Positions 57,422 to 64,000 of a stretch of 64,000 nt of DNA are shown piece after piece. The translations under genes and the position numbers were made by a program. The notes beneath the pieces were generated by a model. The model ran no database searches and was not told the origin of the DNA. It worked only from the letters and a program-made list of their open reading frames with translations. Source of the DNA: Cryobacterium psychrotolerans (GTDB taxonomy: Bacteria; Actinomycetota; Actinomycetes; Actinomycetales; Microbacteriaceae); the NCBI RefSeq assembly GCF_900101115.1, contig NZ_FNFU01000003.1, positions 220,612 through 284,611 of the forward strand, in the 5' to 3' direction. Every line of letters begins with the position of its first letter. Positions within the stretch are counted from its first letter, which is position 1.

Positions 57422-58728
57422 CGCTCGGCGCGCATCCGGGTGAGTCCGATGCGGCCCGGGAGATTCGGTCCCTGGCCCGCCCGCTCGCCGGAACCGACGA
57501 CCTCGACCCGCTGGTCGAGCGGATCGGCGGCGCGCGCTTCGTCGGCATCGGCGAGGCCTCGCACGGCACCCACGAGTACTACCGGTGGCGATGCCGCCTG
57601 GCCCGGCGGCTGATCGAGGAGCACGGTTTCACCTGGATCGGTGTCGAAGGCGACTGGCCCGACTGCTGGCGGATCAACCGCTGGGTGCGTGGACAGGACG
57701 ACCGGGACCAGGACGCGGACGGGCTGCTGTCCCGCTTCGAGCGCTGGCCGACCTGGCTGTGGGCCAATCAGGACGTCGCCGAATTCCTCACCTGGCTGCG
57801 CGGATGGAACGCCACCAGGCCTCCCGCGGAGGCCGTCGGTTTCTACGGGCTCGACGTGTACTCGCTCTGGGACTCGCTGAGCGAGATCATCTCGTGGCTG
57901 GAGGTGCACGAACCCGACGCGGTGCACACCGCCCGGCTGGCCTGGCGCTGTTTCATGCCCTACCGGCACAACCCGCACAACTACGCCTGGAGCACCCGCC
58001 TGGTGCCCGAGTCGTGCGAGCCCGACGTCGTCGCCCTCCTCGCCGAGGTGCGGCAGCGCACCCGGCACGGCGACGAGGACGCCTTCGCCGCGGCGCAGAA
58101 CGCCGAGGTCGCCGCCAACGCCGAACGCTATTACCGGGTCATGATTCGCGGTGACCGCGAATCGTGGAACGTCCGGGACATCCACATGGCGGACACCATC
58201 GACCGGCTGGCCGAGCACCACGGGCCGCGATCGAAGGGCATGATCTGGGAGCACAACACGCACGTCGGCGATGCCAGGGCCACCGACATGACCCGCGACG
58301 GACTCGTCAACGTCGGCCAGCTCCTGCGCGAGCGCCACGCCGACGAGGGGGTGGCGCTGGTGGGCTTCGCCTCGCACCGGGGCTCGGTGCTCGCAGCCGG
58401 CGCGTGGGGCTCGCCGGAACAGGTGCTGACGGTTCCGGATGCCGGCCCGTCCAGCCACGAGGGCCTCCTGCACAACGTGCTCGGCACGGATGCCCTGCTC
58501 CTGTTCCCCGACGCCCGCGCCGGCCCCTGGCTCGGCGCGTGGCTGCCCCACCGGGCCATCGGCGTCGTCTACCAGCCCGGCCGGGAGGCCGGAAACTACG
58601 TGCCGACCCGGATGGGCAGCCGCTACGACGCGCTGATCTGGCTCGAGGAGACCACCGCGCTGGTTCCCCTGCACCATGAACCGCGTCAGGAAGAGCCCGA
58701 GTACGAAACGGAACCCACCGGATTCTAG
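57418..58728 (+). CDS. Erythromycin esterase family protein
   Basis: 436 residues. EreA/EreB-like fold with the catalytic Glu46 and His49 in GEASHG, Glu77 in GVEGDWPD, and a late His pair in WEHNTHVGDARATDM (279 and 282). All four are intact, so a hydrolase is likely. Resistance to macrolides should not be assumed: many family members have unrelated substrates. The ATG overlaps the preceding stop, so translation is coupled. In Rv2030c this domain is fused to a phosphoribosyltransferase; here the two are neighbours. Confidence 0.92.
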   Translation: MTLGAHPGESDAAREIRSLARPLAGTDDLDPLVERIGGARFVGIGEASHGTHEYYRWRCRLARRLIEEHGFTWIGVEGDWPDCWRINRWVRGQDDRDQDADGLLSRFERWPTWLWANQDVAEFLTWLRGWNATRPPAEAVGFYGLDVYSLWDSLSEIISWLEVHEPDAVHTARLAWRCFMPYRHNPHNYAWSTRLVPESCEPDVVALLAEVRQRTRHGDEDAFAAAQNAEVAANAERYYRVMIRGDRESWNVRDIHMADTIDRLAEHHGPRSKGMIWEHNTHVGDARATDMTRDGLVNVGQLLRERHADEGVALVGFASHRGSVLAAGAWGSPEQVLTVPDAGPSSHEGLLHNVLGTDALLLFPDARAGPWLGAWLPHRAIGVVYQPGREAGNYVPTRMGSRYDALIWLEETTALVPLHHEPRQEEPEYETEPTGF

Positions 58729-58738
58729 GAGGCACGGG

Positions 58739-59734
58739 ATGCTGATCGCCCTCGTCGGGGATGTCATGCTCGGGCGACTGGTCAATGACGCCCTGGCAGA
58801 CGCCGAGTTCACCGGCGTCGGGCCCGCGTACCCCTGGGGCTCCACCCTCCCCCTGCTCGCAAGTGCGGACATCCGGGTCGGCAATCTCGAGTTCGTGCTG
58901 TCCGACGACGGCACCGCCTGGCCCGCGAAGGTCTTTCGCTTCCGTTCGGACACCCGGAACGTGGACAGCCTCCGGGCGGCCGGTTTCACCGTCGTCTCGC
59001 TGGCCAACAACCACGTGCTCGACTACGGCGCGGATGCCCTGCGCGAGATGCTCGACACGCTGGACGCGCACGGGATCCTGCACTCGGGCGCCGGGGTCGA
59101 CCTCGAGCACGCCCGCCGGCCGGCCATCTGCCAGGCGGACACGCTCAGCGTGGGCTTCCTGGCCGTGACCGACAACGAGCCGGGATGGGAAGCCGAGGCG
59201 GCGGCACCGGGAGTTCACTACGTGCCGATCGATGTCGACGACGCCCGGGCTCGGGAGCTGCTGGACCTCGTGCGGCACACCCGCAGCCGGGTCGACCTTC
59301 TCATCGTCTCCGCCCACTGGGGCGGGAACTGGGGCTTCGACGTGCCCGGCGATCACCGCACGTTCGCGCATGCCCTGATCGACGCCGGCGCGGGCGTCGT
59401 GTACGGGCATTCGCCGCACATCGTTCGCGGCGTGGAGGTCTACCGGGACCGGCCGATCATCTACAGCGCGGGCGACTTCATCGATGACTATGCCGTCGAC
59501 GAATTCGCGCGGAACGACCAGTCCTTCGTCTTCCTTCTGGAGACCGACGCCGGCATCCCCCGGGAGCTGCGCCTGTACCCCACGATCATCATCGACTTCC
59601 AGGCCCGCCTCGCCCGGGGCAGTGCGCGGGCGATCGCCCAGCGGATGCAGACGCTCTGCGGTGAACTCGGAACGCATGCTGCCTGGTCGGATGCCCGAAC
59701 CTGCCTCGTGATCCCGCTCGGCGGCACGGCCTGA
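58739..59734 (+). CDS. CapA-like metallophosphatase-fold protein
   Basis: 331 residues of the CapA/poly-gamma-glutamate synthesis family: GDVMLGR (Asp8), SADIRVGNLEF, VSLANNHVLDYG (Asn/His), SAHWGGNWG and YGHSPHIVRGVEVY supply the metal-binding set of a calcineurin-like fold. No signal peptide or membrane helix, unlike classical CapA, so it is probably cytoplasmic. ATG at 58739 with AGGAGG eight bases upstream, ten bases after the esterase stop. No capB or capC genes nearby. Rv0574c, near Rv0571c in the tuberculosis dormancy regulon, is of the same family. Confidence 0.92.
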   Translation: MLIALVGDVMLGRLVNDALADAEFTGVGPAYPWGSTLPLLASADIRVGNLEFVLSDDGTAWPAKVFRFRSDTRNVDSLRAAGFTVVSLANNHVLDYGADALREMLDTLDAHGILHSGAGVDLEHARRPAICQADTLSVGFLAVTDNEPGWEAEAAAPGVHYVPIDVDDARARELLDLVRHTRSRVDLLIVSAHWGGNWGFDVPGDHRTFAHALIDAGAGVVYGHSPHIVRGVEVYRDRPIIYSAGDFIDDYAVDEFARNDQSFVFLLETDAGIPRELRLYPTIIIDFQARLARGSARAIAQRMQTLCGELGTHAAWSDARTCLVIPLGGTA

Positions 59735-59778
59735 CCCGGCCGGGAACCGGCCGGGCCGTGGCCGGATCCCGGGTCAGG
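59730..59778. terminator. Bidirectional hairpin holding both converging stop codons
   Basis: cctgacccgg (59730-59739) pairs perfectly with ccgggtcagg (59769-59778), with further GC-rich pairing in the 29-base interior. The capA-like stop (59732-59734) lies in one arm and the permease stop (59774-59776) in the other. Confidence 0.7.
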
Positions 59779-60643
59779 ACAGGATGTCCTTGGTCACGAA
59801 CCGGCCGTAGGCGAGGGCACCGAAGACCGCCGCGTAGCCGGCCTGCAGCAGGGCGTTGTCGCCGAACGAGGTCCAGGCGATCGGCTGGCGCAGCAGGTCG
59901 GCGAAGTCGAGCCAGTAGTGGCTGAACAGCCAGGGGTGCAGCCACTCGAACTGGGGCAGGGCGCCGAGCACCTGGGCCACGACCGACAGCACGATGGTGG
60001 CGGCCATGGCGCCCACCGGTACGACGGTCAGGGTGGAGATGAACAGCCCGATGGCCGAGAGTCCGAGCAGGGACACGGTGACGTAGCCGGCCACCAGGAG
60101 CGATCTCAGGATGCTCTCGCCCACGCTGATCGTGTCGCCGGAAAGCAGGGTGACGGGCCCGACCGGGAAGAGCGCGGCGCCGATGAGCGCACCCGATGCC
60201 ACGACCGTCAGGGTTGCGGCCAGGCAGAACGCCGCCGCTCCGGCGAACTTGACCAGGAGGAGCCGCACCCGCCCTGCCGGGACGACGAGGAGGTACCGCA
60301 GGGTGCCGAGGTTCGCCTCGCCGGCGATCGTGTCGCCGGCGACGACCCCCACGGTCAGCGGCAGGAACAACGGGATGCAGACGACGAGCGCGGTGATGCT
60401 CACGAAGAGCCCGTTCTGGGTGACGCGGTCGAGGAACGGCGGCCCTCGTCCGGGCTCAGGCGGCGACGACGACAACCGCACGGCCACGGCGATCAGCACC
60501 GGGACCGCCGCCAGCGCGAGCAGCATCGCCCAGGTCCGCCGGCGGCGGAACAACACGGCAAGTTCCGAGGCGAAGAGCGCCCAGCCCACGGACGGACGGG
60601 CACGCCGGATGCCCCCACCCACGTCCCTCGGACCACTCACCAC
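59774..60643 (-). CDS. ABC-2 type transporter permease
   Basis: About 289 residues with six predicted membrane helices, including WAMLLALAAVPVLIAVAV, LFVSITALVVCIPLFLPLTVGVVAGD and SLLGLSAIGLFISTLTVVPVGAMAATIVLSVVAQ. The TIAGEANLGTLRYLLVVPAGRVRLLLVKF stretch is typical of ABC-2 permeases. The GTG start at 60643 is tentative; other GTG codons lie within 70 bases and none has a strong ribosome site. It starts 11 bases after the ATPase stop. Confidence 0.88.
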   Translation of the reverse strand: MVSGPRDVGGGIRRARPSVGWALFASELAVLFRRRRTWAMLLALAAVPVLIAVAVRLSSSPPEPGRGPPFLDRVTQNGLFVSITALVVCIPLFLPLTVGVVAGDTIAGEANLGTLRYLLVVPAGRVRLLLVKFAGAAAFCLAATLTVVASGALIGAALFPVGPVTLLSGDTISVGESILRSLLVAGYVTVSLLGLSAIGLFISTLTVVPVGAMAATIVLSVVAQVLGALPQFEWLHPWLFSHYWLDFADLLRQPIAWTSFGDNALLQAGYAAVFGALAYGRFVTKDILS

Positions 60644-60653
60644 ACTGGGTCTC

Positions 60654-61658
60654 TCACTGGGCAATGTCGAACCCCTCCCCCGTGAGAGCGACGAATCGGT
60701 CCTCGAGGCTCGCCCGTTCGACCGTGAAGCCCCGCACCCGCACGCCGCCGGCGACCAGGGCCGCGACGATCGCCTCGGCCGGCCGGCTGTCCGGCGCGAG
60801 CGGCGCGCTGACCACCCCGTCGTCGTGGCTGTCGTCGTTGCCGTCGCCGCCGGCCCGCCCGGGCGGTTCCGTCTGCTCCGGCGCGAGCCCGAGCGCGGCG
60901 AGCACGCGGAGCGCGGCGGCGATGTCGGGGGTGCGCACGCGCACGCGCGACTCGCCCGCCCGCCGCAGCTCGTCGAGGGTGCCCTGGGCGACCAGGCTAC
61001 CGACACTCATCACCGCGATGTGCGAGCACATCTGCTCCACCTCCGCGAGCAGGTGGCTGGACACGAAAACCGTCGTGCCCTCGGCCGCGAGCGACCGCAC
61101 GAGGTTGCGCACCTCGCGGGTGCCCTGCGGGTCGAGCCCGTTGGTCGGCTCGTCCAGCACCAGCAGCTCGCGCGGCATCAGGAGGGCGTTGGCCAGCCCG
61201 AGCCGCTGCTTCATCCCGAGCGAATACGCGCCCACCTTCTTACCGGCCGCGTGGCCGAGGCCGACCCGGTCGAGCGCACGGTGAACGCGTGCTCGCCGGG
61301 TGGCCGAGGGGGCGTACCGGTCGGCCGAGTCGAGGCGGTGCAGGTTCGCCGCGCCGGAGAGGAACGGGTAGAAGCCGGGGCCTTCGACCAGCGCTCCGAC
61401 GCGCGGCAGAACATCTTTCAGCCGGCCGGGCATCGTCTGGCCGAGCACGCTGACCTGCCCGCTGGTGGCCGCGGCCAGGCCGAGGGCCAGCCGGATCGTG
61501 GTGGTCTTCCCGGAGCCGTTCGGCCCGAGGAATCCGAACACCGACCCTCGAGGCACGGCGAGGTCGACGGCGTTGACGGCCGTCTGGTGGCCGAACCGCT
61601 TGGTCAGTCCACGGGTCTCGATCGCCAGTTCGACGGCGGGGTTCGGTTGCTCACCCAC
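60654..61658 (-). CDS. ABC transporter ATP-binding protein
   Basis: 334 residues. Walker A GPNGSGKTTTIRLALG, Q-loop region VGALVEGPGFYPFLSGAANL, ABC signature YSLGMKQRLGLANALL, Walker B ELLVLDEPTNGLDPQG, H-loop VFVSSHLLAEVEQM. The C-terminal domain has a Gly/Asp-rich insert (GGDGNDDSHDDG). The GTG at 61658 overlaps the LolA-like stop by eight bases and is preferred to a longer reading into that gene. Couples ATP hydrolysis to the permease downstream. Confidence 0.94.
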   Translation of the reverse strand: MGEQPNPAVELAIETRGLTKRFGHQTAVNAVDLAVPRGSVFGFLGPNGSGKTTTIRLALGLAAATSGQVSVLGQTMPGRLKDVLPRVGALVEGPGFYPFLSGAANLHRLDSADRYAPSATRRARVHRALDRVGLGHAAGKKVGAYSLGMKQRLGLANALLMPRELLVLDEPTNGLDPQGTREVRNLVRSLAAEGTTVFVSSHLLAEVEQMCSHIAVMSVGSLVAQGTLDELRRAGESRVRVRTPDIAAALRVLAALGLAPEQTEPPGRAGGDGNDDSHDDGVVSAPLAPDSRPAEAIVAALVAGGVRVRGFTVERASLEDRFVALTGEGFDIAQ

Positions 61659-62727
61659 CGGCGGCTGCCGACTGCAGCCGTTCGACCGGGACCGATCCGA
61701 CGTACACACGCCCGTCGTCGGTGATGAGAATGTTCAGCAGTGTGGTGGACAGCACCGCTCCCTCGTCCACGGCCTCCGTGGCCTGGGCGAACATAGGCGA
61801 CTCGGTGAGCTCGGCGGGGGCAGATCCAGCGGGCAGCTCGATCACGGTGTCCCAGCCGCTTCCGCTGACCTCCCCCGGGAAGTCATCGTGGTCACCGTCG
61901 GTCTTTCCGTCCTTCGACGGGTGCTCGGGCAGCTCCTTCTCCTTCACCGTGGCACCAGGCGGCGGCTCGAACTCGAAGATGTCGGCATCCGGCGTCTCCA
62001 GGCTCAGCTCCGTGAACTCGAGCAGGAACGCCGGCTCGGTCTCGCCCTGGGCCGTGACCTGCACGCGCAGCGGCAGGCCGGTCTCCGAGTCGACCGCGAT
62101 CGAGACGGATCCGACCAGGGTGTCCTCGGAACTGCGCGGGGTGAGCACGAGGTCGTAGGCCGTGCGTCCGGCCACCTCCGTGTCGTCATCGACGGTCACC
62201 TCGGTGGCTGGGTCGACCGCTTCGAGGAACTTCTCGGCCAGTTCAGCCGGCGTCGGTGTGTCGCCCGGCTTCGGGAAGTCCCCCTTGTCGTGCGGCGGGA
62301 CGGCCACATGGGTGGCCGTGTTCTCCTTGGAATCCCAGAGCCACACGTCGTAGCCGTTGATGATCAGATCGCGCTCGGCCATCCGGTCCATCACCTGCAC
62401 GCGTTTCTTGTCGTGGCCGTCGACGTAGACCCTCGCCGTGTGGTCTCCGGTGAGCAGCTCGAGCGCGGAGGCCGCCTCGTCGCCCCCTGCTGATCCGCCC
62501 GCTGATCCGCCCGCTGAGAGGTCGGGCAGGCCCAAATTGGAGGTCTGTTCGATCGTGCCGGAGAGCGAGTCCTTCGTGCTGTCGCCGATCAGCTCCAGGA
62601 CTTCCTGCGGGGTCTTGTCGGGCAGGTCGACGGACGCGCCCGCCTGGAGCGGAACGGCCAGCGCGCCGGCAGTGATCACGGCGGTGACGACCGCGGCCGG
62701 AACCCAGCGGAGATACACGCGGGTCAT
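61651..62727 (-). CDS. Secreted LolA-like lipoprotein-carrier-fold protein
   Basis: 358 residues. Signal peptide (AAVVTAVITAGALAVPLQAGAS), no lipobox Cys. A repeat SAGGSAGGSAGGD forms a linker near residue 74. The body has LolA/LolB-like strands: NGYDVWLWDSKENTATHVAV, TEVAGRTAYDLVLTPRSSEDTLVGSVSIAVDSETGLPLRVQV, EFTELSLETPDADIFEFEPPPGATV. Acidic tail with DGKTDGDHDD. Directly upstream of an ABC-2 ATPase and permease with overlap, so it may be a substrate-binding or lipid-handling partner of that transporter. Confidence 0.86.
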   Translation of the reverse strand: MTRVYLRWVPAAVVTAVITAGALAVPLQAGASVDLPDKTPQEVLELIGDSTKDSLSGTIEQTSNLGLPDLSAGGSAGGSAGGDEAASALELLTGDHTARVYVDGHDKKRVQVMDRMAERDLIINGYDVWLWDSKENTATHVAVPPHDKGDFPKPGDTPTPAELAEKFLEAVDPATEVTVDDDTEVAGRTAYDLVLTPRSSEDTLVGSVSIAVDSETGLPLRVQVTAQGETEPAFLLEFTELSLETPDADIFEFEPPPGATVKEKELPEHPSKDGKTDGDHDDFPGEVSGSGWDTVIELPAGSAPAELTESPMFAQATEAVDEGAVLSTTLLNILITDDGRVYVGSVPVERLQSAAAGG

Positions 62728-62825
62728 GACATCCCCCCTCGACGAAAGCTACACATGCACACAGATTACGCCTGCCGCTCGCGGATGCCACGCCTTTCCT
62801 GCCGACTCTCAGCGTGAGGCGCAGG

Positions 62826-63557
62826 TCAGGCCACCACGCCGAACCGCGTGGTCACGCCCGGTGAGTAGAGCACGGATTCCGGTGGCCGCGAGGCCAGGCC
62901 GGGGAAGCCGGCGGCGGCGAGCAGGGTGTCGTCCAGGCTGGCCAGCTCGGCTGTGTGAAGCTCCCACGGTTCGTGGTGGTTGCGGAGCCGGACGGTGCGT
63001 CCGCCGACTCGAGTGAAGAGCGACCACCGTGCGGTGAGAAAGTCGGCCAGGAGGTCTCCCTCGACGCGCGTATCCCGCGGGCGAACGACAATGTCGGAGT
63101 GCAGCGATCCGGCCAGGTGCCTGCGCGCGCTGTAGTGGAACTCCCCCGCCGAGACGTCGACGCTCGTTCGGGACCACCGGTACGGCAGCGAAAACAACGC
63201 CCGGGCGGCGAGGACAGCCGCGAGGCGGGAGGCCTCGAGCGAGACAAAGACGACCCCGCGCCGGCCCAGCGCATCGACCGCGTAGAGTCGCACGTTCACC
63301 TCGACGAAGGAACCGAAGTAGGGCACCGGCGGGCTGCCGAACACCGTCGCCCGGTCCAGGACGAACGGGATCAGGCCAACCCAGCTCGTGCCCTCGAATT
63401 CGTCGGGGCGCAGGCCGGGCGGCAACAGCGGTGCCACGGCCGCCGCGTCCACCCTCCAGTGCAGGAACGCGACGTGGGACCAGCGCTGCGTCGCGGATGC
63501 CCGTCCGAGGAGCGGCGCGGCGATAGACGAGACGGGTTCAGCGGCGGCATCGGCCAT
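62826..63557 (-). CDS. DUF2071 (YqjF-like) protein
   Basis: 243 residues. SHVAFLHWRVDAAAVAPLLPPGLRPDEFEGTSWVGLIPF is the DUF2071 hallmark; the fold is related to acetoacetate decarboxylase but the catalytic Lys of that enzyme was not located. NVRLYAVDALGRRGVVFVSLEA and the C-terminal LASRPPESVLYSPGVTTRFG complete the family. ATG start. It lies 98 bases upstream of the LolA-like gene and two bases after the PxKF gene stop. Function unknown. Confidence 0.9.
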   Translation of the reverse strand: MADAAAEPVSSIAAPLLGRASATQRWSHVAFLHWRVDAAAVAPLLPPGLRPDEFEGTSWVGLIPFVLDRATVFGSPPVPYFGSFVEVNVRLYAVDALGRRGVVFVSLEASRLAAVLAARALFSLPYRWSRTSVDVSAGEFHYSARRHLAGSLHSDIVVRPRDTRVEGDLLADFLTARWSLFTRVGGRTVRLRNHHEPWELHTAELASLDDTLLAAAGFPGLASRPPESVLYSPGVTTRFGVVA

Positions 63558-63559
63558 GG

Positions 63560-64000
63560 TTACTTGCGCAGTCCGATGCTGACGTAATAGACCTGCCCGT
63601 CGTCCAGCCTGACGCCAATACCGTAGTAGTTGCCGCCGGCGGGTGTCTTCCAGTTGTAGATGTACTGGGTTCCGTCGACCCGGAATACCAGTCCGGTGTC
63701 GGCCGTGATGGCGTAGACGGTCTCGTCGATCGCCATGGTCATCGCCGCGCCCTTGACCGGGGTGAGCCAGACCGGCGCCGTGTTCGAGAGCACCGGGGTT
63801 CCGTCCGCCTTGCGCAGCTGGAACTTTGCCGGAATGGTGCTGCCGCCCTTGAAGACGCTGGTCGTGAGACCGACCTGGTGCGCGGTGTCGTTGATCGGCT
63901 GCAGGAACCCGTCGAAGCGATAGATCACCTGGTAGGTCCCGGTCGTCGTCACGGTATTGCCGGCGGCGTCGGTGGCAGTGGCGGTCCAGATGAACGTGCC
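63560..64000 (-). CDS. C-terminal part of a secreted PxKF-domain protein (cut by window end)
   Basis: The last 146 residues are visible. The reading begins in an Ig-like strand (GTFIWTATATDAAGNTVTTTGTYQVIYRF) and continues into a PxKF domain: FKGGSTIPAKFQLRKADGTPVLSNTAPVWL, then IYNWKTPAGGNYYGIGVRLDDGQVYYVSIGLRK. The PxKF domain is found at the C-terminus of large extracellular proteins with Ig-like repeats. An internal ATG at 63952 is not the true start. No sortase or membrane anchor follows, so export and release are likely. Confidence 0.85.
   Translation of the reverse strand, partial: GTFIWTATATDAAGNTVTTTGTYQVIYRFDGFLQPINDTAHQVGLTTSVFKGGSTIPAKFQLRKADGTPVLSNTAPVWLTPVKGAAMTMAIDETVYAITADTGLVFRVDGTQYIYNWKTPAGGNYYGIGVRLDDGQVYYVSIGLRK

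Noticed and set aside
57418..58728. Macrolide resistance gene
   Set aside because: The family fold and residues fit, but the operon context (PRTase-hydrolase and CapA) points away from antibiotic resistance, and substrate cannot be read from sequence.
58739..59734. Poly-gamma-glutamate capsule biosynthesis
   Set aside because: No capB, capC or capD genes, and the protein has no signal peptide or membrane helix.

Overview
The window is high-GC, gene-dense actinobacterial chromosome. An actinobacterium, most likely Microbacteriaceae (Leifsonia/Cryobacterium-like), is suggested by the gene order, the frequent GTG starts, the helicase-dead PriA, a guanylate kinase carrying an mIHF-like N-terminus, and a PyrR site placed over a Shine-Dalgarno sequence. 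The genus is an inference. Almost everything up to 53.6 kb is conserved housekeeping DNA, mostly on the minus strand and packed into operons with ATGA, GTGA or TAATG overlaps.

Layout, left to right. (1) 0-8.3 kb, minus: rpoZ, coaBC, metK, priA, fmt, rsmB, rpe, hisE, ending in a 15-bp minisatellite at the window edge. (2) 8.4-18.1 kb, minus: the pyrimidine operon pyrR-pyrB-pyrC-(membrane protein)-carA-carB-pyrF followed by the mIHF-guanylate kinase fusion, with a probable PyrR-binding hairpin over the pyrR ribosome binding site. (3) 18.3-18.9 kb, plus: an unrecognised gene broken by two compensating frameshifts. (4) 18.9-20.6 kb, minus: aroQ, efp, nusB. (5) 20.6-24.7 kb: a cassette lying between aroB and aroQ, holding an Hsp20 gene, a DUF779 gene, an aldehyde dehydrogenase and a GAF/winged-helix regulator. 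(6) 24.7-34.5 kb, minus: rpsD, DUF948 gene, small membrane protein, alaS, ruvX, mltG, aroE, aroC, aroK, aroB. (7) 34.6-39.1 kb: rarA, then plus-strand cyclophilin, DUF349 and AbiEi-like genes. (8) 39.1-52.8 kb, minus: thrS, HIT gene, pdxS, pdxT, DUF1697 gene, yebC, ruvC, ruvA, ruvB, yajC, secD, secF, relA/rsh.

The right end (52.8-64 kb) is more accessory. It has a stand-alone HIRAN protein, a tiny zinc-ribbon gene, a minus-strand tRNA-Gly/Cys/Val operon with a diverging tRNA-Val, an M20 amidohydrolase, and a tight plus-strand operon of a phosphoribosyltransferase/dienelactone-hydrolase fusion, an erythromycin-esterase-family protein and a CapA-like metallophosphatase. Converging on it is a LolA-like secreted protein with an ABC-2 transporter, then a DUF2071 protein and the C-terminus of a PxKF secreted protein cut by the window end.

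Two kinds of non-coding structure recur. One is long near-perfect palindromes with 16-31-bp arms, one of them present twice with the same sequence. The other is short minisatellites with 15-16-bp units, two of which duplicate the stop-codon end of a gene. The best candidate for an undescribed system is the phosphoribosyltransferase-hydrolase / esterase / CapA operon. No stretch above 300 bases lacks a gene.
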